Shown piece by piece: positions 6,742 through 14,379 of a stretch of 27,827 bases of DNA. The stretch is from contig DAME01000023.1 in NCBI GenBank assembly GCA_002499545.1, positions 1 through 27,827 on the forward strand, given 5' to 3'. Each line of letters begins with the position of its first letter. Position 1 is the first letter of the stretch. Below the pieces are notes generated by a model. The model ran no database searches. It saw only the letters and a list, made by a program, of their open reading frames with translations, and was not told the origin of the DNA. This stretch comes from Euryarchaeota archaeon UBA88. GTDB lineage: Archaea; Thermoplasmatota; Poseidoniia; Poseidoniales; Poseidoniaceae. Both the position numbers and the translations under genes were made by a program.

Positions 6742-9700
6742 TTACTGTTTTGCATCTAAATACTGCTGTCCATAGTAGCGCCATTGTTCCATTGTCCAGC
6801 CGTTCGGTAAACCACTCGCAGGTAGTGGAGGTCCAGTATCTACCTGCATTTCGGGTGCAGCAACTCGATTCGTGTGCGTCGATGCAGGTGGACCCGATTG
6901 TATCGGAGGCCCACTGATTGTAACATGTTCTACTTGTATTGAACTGTTGTCAAGTTGTACAATCGCCTCCTCCGACTCTTCGTTCGCTGTGGTGTTTCGC
7001 CTCGTGAAGAAAACGATGGAGGCTATAATTACGATAAGAACTGCTGCAGAAGACGCAATTGTTTGGGTACTGTAGCTCACCGATGTAGAGACCTGTTCCT
7101 CAAATGTAAACGTTAGCGAAAACTGTCGCTCATGATATGCATCATTCGAATCAATCATGACTTCTATGGTTGATTCGAGTGGTCCGCTACTTCGATGTAC
7201 CTCACAAAACATATCTGTATTCGCTGGGGTGATATGTCCACTCGCATGGTTCAAGAGTTGGCCGGATTGATTGAGAGCCTCGCCTTGGCACAAGACGGTC
7301 CAACCATCAGGTGACTTGAGAGATAGAATGTAGGATTCTGCTTGCGTAGACTCGCTGGTGATGTTGATCCAAAATGGAGAAGGATATCCGGTAACTTGAA
7401 CGAAATCGACAGATTGACCGATTTCAGCACTCATTTTTCTTTGTTCATCGACTTCGATTAAAATCTCATGCTGGAGTTCGTATGGCATCATTTCCTCATT
7501 CATTCCACCAATTACTTCAAACACCACAACAATTCGAGTGTTCAAAAGTAGTGATTGAGGTAGTACGAGGTCCACTGTGAGAAGGATTTCTTCACCCGGC
7601 TGCATTGGAACGAGGTGGTATTCATCCAAACTCCGTGATGCACCAGGAGCTCCTAAACTGAAGAATGCGACGATGTCCGCTGATGGCGGGGAGGATGAAT
7701 AGGTGGCTTTTACCAAAAAGTCATTGTCAACAGCGTTACCGATATTGAATGCAGTAATGTTGACTGAAACAACATCACCAACCATCGCAGAGACTTGATT
7801 GGTGTTCGCGTTTATACCTGGAATGCGAACAGCGGATGTGATTGAATCAAACTGCACACTGTTGTCGAAAATGTTTTGATCACTCAAGCCCAGACTGCTG
7901 GAAACCATGCAGGTCAACGAATGGACCTCACCTGCTCGCTCTTCTGATGGCAAGAGCAGGACGACGTGTACCTCGACAACATCTTTGTCGTCGTACGGTG
8001 CTGAAAGTTCGATTTCCTGTGTATGGTTCACACCATCGACCTGAATCCACCACTCCCATGAATCAGGTATTGGGTCACAGACAAGAATTGCTCCGACTTC
8101 ACCATTGCCGTTGTTTTCAATTTCAAACACGGCGGGTGTTGGAATCCCCGGTTTGAGGCGAGACGGTGCTTCAATGAGTCGTAATTGAAGGTCACTGATG
8201 GTACGAACTTCGATGCCGGAGAATGCTTCACCTTGGAATATCATTGAACTACGCGTAGACTGAATTTTTGGCGTTATAGTGGGTGCCTCATCTCCAGCTT
8301 GCCCCGAGAGGGGGGCTGTAATCTCGATGGCTATGGTCGTGGATGATTGAGCATTAATCACTGCATTTTGTACAGTAGGTTGACCTACATTCCAATTGGT
8401 ATCGGGGTTAAAATTCATTTCAATAGAAAATATATCTTGGCGTGAAGCGTTGTTCCAGATTGTGAATTGAATTGATTTCGTCCCACCCGCATCGATCATC
8501 CAATCCCTGTTCAACTGTTCTAAGGTCATTCCAATCGAAGCGTCACTGATCATCGATGCTGCAACATCAATTGATGCCGAGTCACTTCGAATGGAATTGT
8601 TCTGAGATTCAGCAGTGAGGATGAAACTGAATCGCGTATCGGGCATAGCGTTGGCTGGAACACTGAGTGTAAAATCGACCGTCGCTGGTGTATCGGTTCG
8701 AACATAAATGTTCGAATCCTGTGACCATGCAAACTGAACATTCCAATCGTCCGGTAAACTGGTTCGATCGATGCTTAATTCAAACACATCTGTGGCATCC
8801 CCAATGTTTCGTACTTCAATCGAGAATGCACACACTGTTCCGGGGGGGCACGATGGTGCATATTCGGGTTGTTGTATTGAAGGCAACCGATCTGGCAGAA
8901 CTTGAAACTGCATTGCGAGACTGAAATTTACATCGGAATAGGAACTCGAGCGTACTGTGAATTCCATTTGATTCATCCCAGTTGACGCATTTTGGTCTGG
9001 CTTGATGTTGATGTTGATGATTTTGGTCTGCCCTGGTGCTAACAACACTCCAGTTTGTTCATTGATCGATACTCCGTTGCTGTTTGAATAATAGGCATCC
9101 CATAGATTCGGCAATCCAGTAATGCTTGGCATAAATGATTCAGAAATATTCCCCTCATTTGTGAGTTCCACTTGGACGACACCCCACTGGCCCGGAACAG
9201 AACCAGTTGTCGATATGCCAGAGGCAGAAACGGCGTATTCAACTGCCCTCACTTTTTGGTCGTACATGATGACAAATTCATCGATGTAATATCCAATGTC
9301 TGCGCCTGATGCGTCACTCTGGAAGAGGAATTGAAATTGAGATTGGCTGTGGAAGAATTGTGAGCCTACAGGGACAAGCGGTGATATTGCACCCGCATGG
9401 TTGATGGAGAACGTTTTGTAATCTTGACCATCGACGAGATTTTGGTCAACGATGTTGCTGATACTTCCAACATCACTCCAAATCCCGTTTGCGGATTTAG
9501 CTTGCATTTTAAGCACATCACCTTGCATTACCGCACCTGTGTAGAAGAATGACATACCGTTGGTACGTGTTGGATTTTCGACTGCATCTGACATGTCCAT
9601 GACTGGCGTTACCAGTGATGTTGCAAGGTTGTTGGAATAGGTTGAGGATTGACCGTTACCCACGTGACAACTGGTTTGGAATGACAACCCCGTTTCAGAA

Positions 9701-10302
9701 CTTAAACCCCATTCAGTACCGACGCTCCAAGAAGTCAAGTCGTCGCAATTAAAGTACGAATTGGCCACTGTGAGGGTGTTCGAGTAAGCGTTGTTTTGAG
9801 GGTTATCATCGATAATACTCGAGTCAGCTGTGATGATCATCGAATGGTTTCCCGAGTATGTTGGAGTGAATGTCGTCGAAACGACATTTGACGAACCTGC
9901 GCTAATAACTGGCATTTGTAAAGTGGTATTCATCAATTCAAAGAGCGAATACTCATTGTGCAACTGAAGGAGATTCACGACTACGCTACCTGACTGGGAC
10001 GAACCGATGTTTTCTACCGTTATCTCCACAAAAATTGGAACATTGACCACCGCATCAACTACATACAACATTTCAGGCTTGTTGAATCCAGGCACAGGAA
10101 AGTTTGATGAGAACATTCTGTACTTACTTTCATCCGATTCATTGGTGTACGAATACGAAACATCGGTGATGGTGATGTCGACACCGGTAGCCCTCGCACT
10201 CACTGCTGTGTCCTGATGGGATTGTAACTCTACGTGCTGGAATGAAGCGAGTGGTGCGAGTAGCATGATGGAAAGCAATAGGAACTGCTTCATTCTCCCC
10301 AT
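6742..10302 (-). CDS. Giant secreted surface protein with CARDB/NEW3-like repeats and C-terminal anchor
   Basis: About 1186 residues. A signal peptide (MGRMKQFLLLSIMLLAPLAS) is followed by a CARDB-like domain with N-I-G-S-S-Q-S-G and phrases typical of adhesion folds. A C-x(n)-C domain of MAM/lectin type then ends in D-I-G-Y-Y-I-D-E-F. Several NEW3/CARDB-like Ig-fold repeats follow, with the recurring N-x-G-N/D-x-x-D/E-x-F-x-L pattern. A transmembrane helix (S-A-A-V-L-I-V-I-I-A-S-I-V-F-F-T-R-R) ends about 84 residues before the C-terminus. The cytoplasmic tail ends with a compact Trp/Tyr-rich motif. The role is cell-surface adhesion or envelope structure (inference). The frame is open to 10401, but the signal peptide and the TATA-like stretch near 10331-10341 favour a start at 10302 (or 10293, after GGGGAGA). 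Confidence 0.85.
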   Translation of the reverse strand: MGRMKQFLLLSIMLLAPLASFQHVELQSHQDTAVSARATGVDITITDVSYSYTNESDESKYRMFSSNFPVPGFNKPEMLYVVDAVVNVPIFVEITVENIGSSQSGSVVVNLLQLHNEYSLFELMNTTLQMPVISAGSSNVVSTTFTPTYSGNHSMIITADSSIIDDNPQNNAYSNTLTVANSYFNCDDLTSWSVGTEWGLSSETGLSFQTSCHVGNGQSSTYSNNLATSLVTPVMDMSDAVENPTRTNGMSFFYTGAVMQGDVLKMQAKSANGIWSDVGSISNIVDQNLVDGQDYKTFSINHAGAISPLVPVGSQFFHSQSQFQFLFQSDASGADIGYYIDEFVIMYDQKVRAVEYAVSASGISTTGSVPGQWGVVQVELTNEGNISESFMPSITGLPNLWDAYYSNSNGVSINEQTGVLLAPGQTKIININIKPDQNASTGMNQMEFTVRSSSYSDVNFSLAMQFQVLPDRLPSIQQPEYAPSCPPGTVCAFSIEVRNIGDATDVFELSIDRTSLPDDWNVQFAWSQDSNIYVRTDTPATVDFTLSVPANAMPDTRFSFILTAESQNNSIRSDSASIDVAASMISDASIGMTLEQLNRDWMIDAGGTKSIQFTIWNNASRQDIFSIEMNFNPDTNWNVGQPTVQNAVINAQSSTTIAIEITAPLSGQAGDEAPTITPKIQSTRSSMIFQGEAFSGIEVRTISDLQLRLIEAPSRLKPGIPTPAVFEIENNGNGEVGAILVCDPIPDSWEWWIQVDGVNHTQEIELSAPYDDKDVVEVHVVLLLPSEERAGEVHSLTCMVSSSLGLSDQNIFDNSVQFDSITSAVRIPGINANTNQVSAMVGDVVSVNITAFNIGNAVDNDFLVKATYSSSPPSADIVAFFSLGAPGASRSLDEYHLVPMQPGEEILLTVDLVLPQSLLLNTRIVVVFEVIGGMNEEMMPYELQHEILIEVDEQRKMSAEIGQSVDFVQVTGYPSPFWINITSESTQAESYILSLKSPDGWTVLCQGEALNQSGQLLNHASGHITPANTDMFCEVHRSSGPLESTIEVMIDSNDAYHERQFSLTFTFEEQVSTSVSYSTQTIASSAAVLIVIIASIVFFTRRNTTANEESEEAIVQLDNSSIQVEHVTISGPPIQSGPPASTHTNRVAAPEMQVDTGPPLPASGLPNGWTMEQWRYYGQQYLDAKQ

Positions 10303-10330
10303 GTCGCTCGGTTTGCTACGTTCATTCAAC

Positions 10331-10341
10331 ATATATGATAC
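10331..10341 (-). promoter_or_regulatory. TATA-like element of the surface protein gene
   Basis: Minus-strand TATCATATATG lies about 30-40 nt upstream of the ATG at 10302. This suits a short-leader archaeal transcript and supports the internal start over the longer open frame. Confidence 0.45.
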
Positions 10342-10357
10342 ATTAGGGCCGATAGCC

Positions 10358-11203
10358 TCACTCTTTACCAGCGAGGGAGGTTTTGACTTCTTGTTCCGCA
10401 TTCTGCAGCTTCAACTGGTCTTTAGATTCCTTTGCTCTTGCTGCAAAGTACACTGTGAAAGAGGGTATCAATACCATCGAGAAACATCCCACAACGGCAG
10501 CAAGCGCCCACAAGAACTCTGTTGCAGCATCGATAGAAAATACTTCAATATCCGAAAATTGTTCGTTGGTCGTGACAAGTTCAATGGTAGGAGAAGTCGA
10601 TCGGTCACCGTTCTCGATGATTTCCACGCGCAGTACAGAGGGTTGGTGCGTGTATTGAATGAGGGAACGAGCCTTGTCAGCGGCCTCGTCAATTGTCTTG
10701 CCGTACACCGTACCATTGTTGCGACGAGCCGGGTCGTATGACGTTAGCGCTCGAATTTCTACTTCGCTATCGTCATTTGAGTCGACTTCATGCGTGGTAT
10801 TTTTCTGGCATTGCTCGGCACACGAGAAGGATTCATCAGAATCAACCCCCAAGAGGCGGTGACTGTAGAGTCCTGCGGCGTTGATGAGTCGCACTTTCGA
10901 ATCGCTCGAAAGATCCTGAGCCGTTAACACGACCCAGGTGAGGTTTGAGCCGTTCGCACCAATATTCCAGGACCATGTTGTGGTGTTGGTTGATTCTTGG
11001 TAAATTCGCTCCGGAGCATCAATGCCGTGGTTCGTCTCTTCTGAATCCGTCTCATAAAGGTAATACGAGGGGGAGATTGTAGCCCCGTATACGGCATACG
11101 AAAGCAGCACAATCAACGTCACTGACAAACCAATCAGGGTTCGCAAGAGGTTGGGGTTCTGTGCCAAAGCCTTCTTCATGATGCTCTCGAAACATCCCAC
11201 CAT
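10358..11203 (-). CDS. Bitopic membrane protein with exposed loop, unknown function
   Basis: 281 residues (273 if the start is the ATG at 11179, giving MKKALAQNP). One transmembrane helix near 20-44 (L-I-G-L-S-V-T-L-I-V-L-L-S-Y-A-V) is followed by an extracytoplasmic stretch of about 185 residues, rich in Asn/Ser/Thr/Asp, with a C-A-E-Q-C pair. A second helix lies near 228-254 (F-L-W-A-L-A-A-V-V-G-C-F). A short charged tail (E-S-K-D-Q-L-K-L-Q-N-A-E-Q-E-V-K) looks helical. I do not recognise a family. It sits just upstream of the giant surface protein gene on the same strand, 55 bp apart, so it may be an envelope partner. It is divergent from the ribosomal cluster and shares a 118-bp promoter region with it. 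Confidence 0.75.
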   Translation of the reverse strand: MVGCFESIMKKALAQNPNLLRTLIGLSVTLIVLLSYAVYGATISPSYYLYETDSEETNHGIDAPERIYQESTNTTTWSWNIGANGSNLTWVVLTAQDLSSDSKVRLINAAGLYSHRLLGVDSDESFSCAEQCQKNTTHEVDSNDDSEVEIRALTSYDPARRNNGTVYGKTIDEAADKARSLIQYTHQPSVLRVEIIENGDRSTSPTIELVTTNEQFSDIEVFSIDAATEFLWALAAVVGCFSMVLIPSFTVYFAARAKESKDQLKLQNAEQEVKTSLAGKE

Positions 11204-11221
11204 CTTGAATCCTTGTTCTAA

Positions 11222-11240
11222 AACGCTTACAATCAGCGTT
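11222..11240. promoter_or_regulatory. Inverted repeat in divergent promoter region
   Basis: Perfect 6-bp arms AACGCT and AGCGTT with a 7-bp spacer, between the membrane protein gene and rps19e. It lies 18-37 bp before the ATG at 11203 and overlaps its probable promoter, so it could be an operator; no regulator is identified. Confidence 0.3.
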
Positions 11241-11277
11241 CAATGGGCGTGTTGGCGCGATTGTTCGACCCGTTCTC

Positions 11278-11287
11278 TTCATATAGG
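11278..11287 (+). promoter_or_regulatory. TATA-like element upstream of rps19e
   Basis: TTCATATAGG about 35-44 nt before the rps19e ATG. This is a good fit to an archaeal TATA box for the ribosomal transcript, implying a leader of roughly 10-20 nt. Confidence 0.5.
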
Positions 11288-11321
11288 GGCGAAAGGTCGG
11301 CAGAATGCTCGGTGTCTTGTC

Positions 11322-11816
11322 ATGACGACTCTCTACGATATTCCCGCTGAACTCCTCAATCCAGCTCTTGCTGCGCGACTCGAAGAAACAAAGAGTGTTT
11401 CCACCCCTGACTGGGCTGAATTTGTGAAAACAGGTGTCGACCGCGAGCGCCCTCCTTCTCAGGCAAATTGGTGGTTCCTTCGTTCTGCGGCCATTCTTCG
11501 CAAGGTCGCTCGAGAGGGTCCCGTTGGCGTTACACATTTGGCTCAAGCCTTTGGCGGTCGCAAGGACAACGGCGCATCACCGAATACCCCCGGTGTTGCA
11601 TCCCGTCACATCATTCGCACTTCACTTCAACAACTCGAGGAATCGGGGTTGGTTTCCAAAGTACTCGGCCGTATGGTCGAAGATGAAAATGGGGACCCTC
11701 TTCAATTGTTCAAGGGTCGTCAAATCACTCCTGCGGGACAAAAAATGATTGATTCAGTTGCTCATGAGTGCCGTCCAGCTGCAGAAGAAATGTACCCTGG
11801 GCTTTCAAAGTACTAA
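11322..11816 (+). CDS. rps19e: 30S ribosomal protein S19e
   Basis: 164 residues; archaeal/eukaryal small-subunit protein needed for maturation of the 30S head. Typical S19e features are Y-D-I-P-A-x-x-L, then P-P-S-Q-A-N-W-W-F-L-R-S-A-A-I-L-R-K, then a winged-helix core with S-R-H-I-I-R-T-S-L-Q-Q-L-E. It ends with K-G-R-Q-I-T-P-A-G-Q-K. Archaeal S19e proteins are about 150 aa, so the length is normal. The start at 11322 gives the family N-terminus MTTLYDIPAE; the open frame extends upstream to 11151 but that part is not conserved-looking and would overlap the divergent gene. It is the first gene of a plus-strand ribosomal cluster, 22 bp before the PDCD5 gene. Confidence 0.96.
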   Translation: MTTLYDIPAELLNPALAARLEETKSVSTPDWAEFVKTGVDRERPPSQANWWFLRSAAILRKVAREGPVGVTHLAQAFGGRKDNGASPNTPGVASRHIIRTSLQQLEESGLVSKVLGRMVEDENGDPLQLFKGRQITPAGQKMIDSVAHECRPAAEEMYPGLSKY

Positions 11817-11838
11817 GGTCGTGAATGTGGTGACTACG

Positions 11839-12198
11839 ATGGCAGCAAATCACGATGATGAGTTGAATCAACTCCGTGAACAGCGCCGAATTGCTCTTCA
11901 AAACCAACTGGAACAGCAAGCAGCACAACAAGCCGATGCTGAAGTACAAGCTCAAGAACACCAGCGCCTCTCTGAGTCGTTGGACGCTGCAATGAAGCGT
12001 CTCCTCACTCCAGAAGCTCGTTCACGGCTTGCTACGATTTCTCTTGCAACCCCAGAGCGATCTCACTCTATCAAGCAATCAATTGTCCAACTCCATCAAC
12101 AAGGCAAGTTGAGTTCAATTATGACCGATGTTCAATTGAAACAATTGTTGACAACACAGTCCAAGAGCCGCCGTACGGCGTCCATCCGAAGAATCTGA
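11839..12198 (+). CDS. pdcd5: PDCD5/TFAR19-family DNA-binding protein
   Basis: 119 residues, the archaeal homologue of eukaryotic PDCD5. It has a long charged N-terminal helix (E-L-N-Q-L-R-E-Q-R-R and Q-L-E-Q-Q-A-A-Q-Q) and a three-helix core containing L-T-P-E-A-R-S-R-L-A-T-I and the basic C-terminus S-K-S-R-R-T-A-S-I-R-R-I. Archaeal members bind nucleic acid and are conserved beside S19e and L39e, as seen here. The ATG at 11839 follows GGTGA at 5-nt spacing; GTG codons just upstream (from 11821) are in frame but worse placed. The start of rpl39e follows after 13 bp. Confidence 0.92.
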   Translation: MAANHDDELNQLREQRRIALQNQLEQQAAQQADAEVQAQEHQRLSESLDAAMKRLLTPEARSRLATISLATPERSHSIKQSIVQLHQQGKLSSIMTDVQLKQLLTTQSKSRRTASIRRI

Positions 12199-12211
12199 GA
12201 AGGTGCTCGAA

Positions 12212-12367
12212 ATGTCAAGAAATAAACCAGCAGCAAAAAAAATCCGCCTCATGAAGGTTGGAAAGCAGAACCGACGTGTCCCCGTATGGGTCATGTTGAA
12301 GACCGACCGAAACACTGTGTCGCACCCAAAGCGGCACCACTGGCGCCGTAGTAAGCTCCAACGATGA
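12212..12367 (+). CDS. rpl39e: 50S ribosomal protein L39e
   Basis: 51 residues: M-S-R-N-K, then K-K-I-R-L-M-K, K-Q-N-R-R-V-P-V-W-V-M, and the closing H-W-R-R-S-K-L. This is the standard length and signature of L39e, a very basic large-subunit protein lining the exit tunnel. AAGGTG lies 7 nt before the ATG. It sits between PDCD5 and L31e, its usual archaeal neighbours. The stop is followed at once by the GAGGTGAT ribosome-binding site of rpl31e. Confidence 0.97.
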   Translation: MSRNKPAAKKIRLMKVGKQNRRVPVWVMLKTDRNTVSHPKRHHWRRSKLQR

Positions 12368-12377
12368 GGTGATTGAT

Positions 12378-12653
12378 ATGGTACGAGCAAACGAATCAGA
12401 ATTAACCGTTCCACTCCGAAAGGCTTGGGGCATTACCCGATACAAGCGTGCACCACGTGCAATGCAAATCATCCGTGAACAAGTCATTCAGCACCTGAAA
12501 GTCGGTGTTGAAGAAGAAATCTGGATTGATCCAAGTGTCAACGAGCATATTTGGAAGCGTGGTATTGAAAACCCACCTCGAAAAATCCGACTTCAGGTCA
12601 CTCGACACGATGAACCTGATATTCCAATTGAAGTTAAATTATTTGAGGAGTGA
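12378..12653 (+). CDS. rpl31e: 50S ribosomal protein L31e
   Basis: 91 residues; large-subunit protein near the exit tunnel. L31e landmarks: T-V-P-L-R-K-A-W, R-A-P-R-A-M-Q-I-I-R-E, V-W/I-x-D-P-S-V-N-E-x-I-W-K-R-G, and P-P-R-K-I-R-L-Q-V. The ATG at 12378 is preceded by GAGGTGAT; a GTG three codons earlier (12369) is in frame but falls inside that ribosome-binding site. Ten bp after rpl39e and five before rps17e, so co-transcribed. Confidence 0.97.
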   Translation: MVRANESELTVPLRKAWGITRYKRAPRAMQIIREQVIQHLKVGVEEEIWIDPSVNEHIWKRGIENPPRKIRLQVTRHDEPDIPIEVKLFEE

Positions 12654-12658
12654 AAAAT

Positions 12659-12850
12659 ATGGGAAATATTCGACCAAGTTTTATTAAAATTCGAGCAATT
12701 CACCTCGTGGAAGATCACGGTGAAAAATTCACAGATGACTTCGACCATAACAAAAAAATGGTTCAGAAATTGACCGATGTTGAATCGAAGAAGTTGCGTA
12801 ATTGGATCGCAGGATACGTTACTTGCTACCGCCAGCGCAGAGTAGACTGA
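12659..12850 (+). CDS. rps17e: 30S ribosomal protein S17e
   Basis: 63 residues of S17e: M-G-N-I-R-x-S-F-I-K, then K-F-T-D-D-F-D-H-N-K-K-M-V, and S-K-K-L-R-N-W-I-A-G-Y-V-T. Length matches archaeal S17e. The ATG at 12659 is chosen because MGN is the family start and GAGGAGTG lies upstream; an alternative GTG at 12650 adds three residues. Part of the ribosomal transcript. Confidence 0.93.
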   Translation: MGNIRPSFIKIRAIHLVEDHGEKFTDDFDHNKKMVQKLTDVESKKLRNWIAGYVTCYRQRRVD

Positions 12851-12863
12851 TTGAGGCGATTGT

Positions 12864-13088
12864 GTGCCAGTGCGCGTCAATTGGGACCGCACTCCAGTTT
12901 CAGTGCATCATGCTGATGAAAAGGTTCTCAAAGCCTTAGTCCTCCACCTTCGTAACAACTTTGGCGTTCGAAAACGCTCTCTTGTAATGATAGATCGGGA
13001 AGAGGGTGGACATCTCTTTTTCTTATACCAACCGTGTGACCCACGTTGGATTCTCGAATTCACCTATCGTCCTTTGGAGGAAGAATAA
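12864..13088 (+). CDS. Conserved-looking small protein in ribosomal cluster, unknown
   Basis: 74 residues from a GTG start (MPVRVNWDRT). I do not recognise the family. It has a helix with basic face (E-K-V-L-K-A-L-V-L-H-L-R-N-N-F), a hydrophobic strand pair (G-G-H-L-F-F-L-Y and W-I-L-E-F-T-Y-R-P-L), no membrane segment, and an acidic end. It lies 13 bp after rps17e and 1 bp before trmJ. The ribosome-binding site of trmJ, GGAGGAAGAA, is inside its last codons, so translation is likely coupled. Position suggests a translation or rRNA/tRNA role, which is inference only. Confidence 0.7.
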   Translation: MPVRVNWDRTPVSVHHADEKVLKALVLHLRNNFGVRKRSLVMIDREEGGHLFFLYQPCDPRWILEFTYRPLEEE

Positions 13089-13089
13089 C

Positions 13090-13929
13090 ATGGGTGACCG
13101 CCAATCAATTCCGCTTCCTAGGTCGAATTATCAACTGGAAATAATCCTAGTAGGCGTCACTCATCCAGGTAACCTCGGCGCAGTATGCAGGACGATGTTG
13201 AACTATGGATTTGCAAACCTTCGATTGGTCCAGCCGCGCTGCCAACCCGATGATGTTGAAGCTCGAAATCGAGCCAAACATGCTGGGCGTATTCTCGACG
13301 ATTGTTCCGTGTACGATTCATTTGAATCTGCCGTCGACGATTGCTCTCTTGTAATTGGAACGTCGGGGAAACGAGAAATTGGTTCAAAGACATCGTTCCG
13401 ACACTTCTCATATCCCTGGGAAATGGTCGAGCGCATTGAATCCTTTGACGGAAGGGTTGGTTTAATCTTTGGCGAGGAAGGTAAGGGGCTATCAACGGTT
13501 GACCTCGAGCGATGTGATTTCTTGGTGACTCTTCCAACATGGGAAGGATATCCGATATCGAATTTATCACACGCAGTCAATGTATGCGTGTATGAGTTGC
13601 ACCGTCAACGCGTCATAGCACGCCAAGGCCGAGATCCAGCTCTTCCGAACATTGTTCCTCTAAAGCGTACTATGAACCCGTCTTTGAAAAAAATCCTCTC
13701 CAAAGGAATCGATGAAATGGGTCAGGCACTCCCAGGAAACGATGAACGCAAATCGAGTTTTTCTCAAACACTTCGTCGTGGACTTATGCGCTCAATGCCA
13801 ACTAATGATGAGGCGTCCCGTCTCATCGGCGGTTTTCTTGATGCCACGACTGCTCTACAGTTCGTTGAAGGGGATACGAAGTGGAAACGTCATAGAAGAC
13901 GCAAACTATCATCCCCAGAAGAGGAATAA
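13090..13929 (+). CDS. trmJ: SPOUT RNA 2'-O-methyltransferase, TrmJ-like
   Basis: 279 residues. SPOUT (TrmH-type) fold using S-adenosylmethionine to methylate ribose 2'-O, in TrmJ at position 32 of the anticodon loop. Motif 1 is H-P-G-N-L-G-A-V-C-R-T-M near 20-31 (the asparagine-arginine pair of the family), motif 2 is G-L-I-F-G-E-E-G-K-G-L, and motif 3 is Y-P-I-S-N-L-S-H-A-V. The C-terminal 90 residues are basic and probably bind RNA. The open frame reaches 13006, but ATG 13090 follows GGAGG at good spacing. The stop directly abuts the convergent queD stop. TrmJ is preferred over other TrmH-class enzymes because of the start and length; the exact target is not decidable here. Confidence 0.88.
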   Translation: MGDRQSIPLPRSNYQLEIILVGVTHPGNLGAVCRTMLNYGFANLRLVQPRCQPDDVEARNRAKHAGRILDDCSVYDSFESAVDDCSLVIGTSGKREIGSKTSFRHFSYPWEMVERIESFDGRVGLIFGEEGKGLSTVDLERCDFLVTLPTWEGYPISNLSHAVNVCVYELHRQRVIARQGRDPALPNIVPLKRTMNPSLKKILSKGIDEMGQALPGNDERKSSFSQTLRRGLMRSMPTNDEASRLIGGFLDATTALQFVEGDTKWKRHRRRKLSSPEEE

Positions 13930-14379
13930 TCATGCCCGCCATGTTGCGATGCTCTTGGGTGTTTCACGTACGTGCATTGCGACTAAGCGTAGACGATTGC
14001 CGTACGAAGTTCTGATGTGCGGCTCAACTTGTTCGAAAGCCCATTTAGCAAGGTTTTCTGCAGTGGGGATAAATGGGACCACAACCGTCCTGTGTTCGTC
14101 TCCCATGAGCTCGCACGCAGCGCGTGCAAGTTCATCGCCCTCATAGACAACGAACGCATGATCGACAACATCGTGTACATGTTCCATTAAGATGGAACTC
14201 ACATCTGAAAAATCCATGAGCATCCCTTCCTCGCTCACACCACTTTGTTCAACAATATCACCCTCGATTTCAGCTTCAAATCGGTATCGGTGCCCGTGCA
14301 TGTGCCTGCACTTGCTCTTATGATTCGGCACCCTGTGCCCTGTATCGGTCTCAACATATCGTCGAATAATGGTCGTCAT
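13930..14379 (-). CDS. queD: 6-carboxy-5,6,7,8-tetrahydropterin synthase QueD
   Basis: 149 residues of the PTPS/QueD family; converts 7,8-dihydroneopterin triphosphate to 6-carboxytetrahydropterin, the second step toward preQ0. Zinc ligands are the His of D-T-G-H-R (residue 15) and the two His of M-H-G-H (about 28 and 30). The catalytic Cys is the one in K-C-R-H-M-H (about 24). P-T-A-E-N-L-A and a C-terminal E-T complete the pattern. The Cys spacing (C-x3-H-x-H) favours QueD over 6-pyruvoyl-tetrahydropterin synthase. Last gene of the preQ0 operon: its ATG overlaps the stop of queC-msrB (ATGA). Confidence 0.95.
   Translation of the reverse strand: MTTIIRRYVETDTGHRVPNHKSKCRHMHGHRYRFEAEIEGDIVEQSGVSEEGMLMDFSDVSSILMEHVHDVVDHAFVVYEGDELARAACELMGDEHRTVVVPFIPTAENLAKWAFEQVEPHIRTSYGNRLRLVAMHVRETPKSIATWRA

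Noticed and set aside
10265..10741. 158-codon plus-strand frame opposite the membrane protein gene
   Set aside because: It is antisense to two better supported genes and its composition is not protein-like.
11052..11546. 164-codon minus-strand frame across the start of rps19e
   Set aside because: It overlaps both the clear S19e gene and the start of the membrane protein gene, and has no domain-like sequence.
13157..13580. Two long minus-strand frames inside trmJ
   Set aside because: Shadows of the SPOUT gene, whose motifs are unmistakable on the plus strand.
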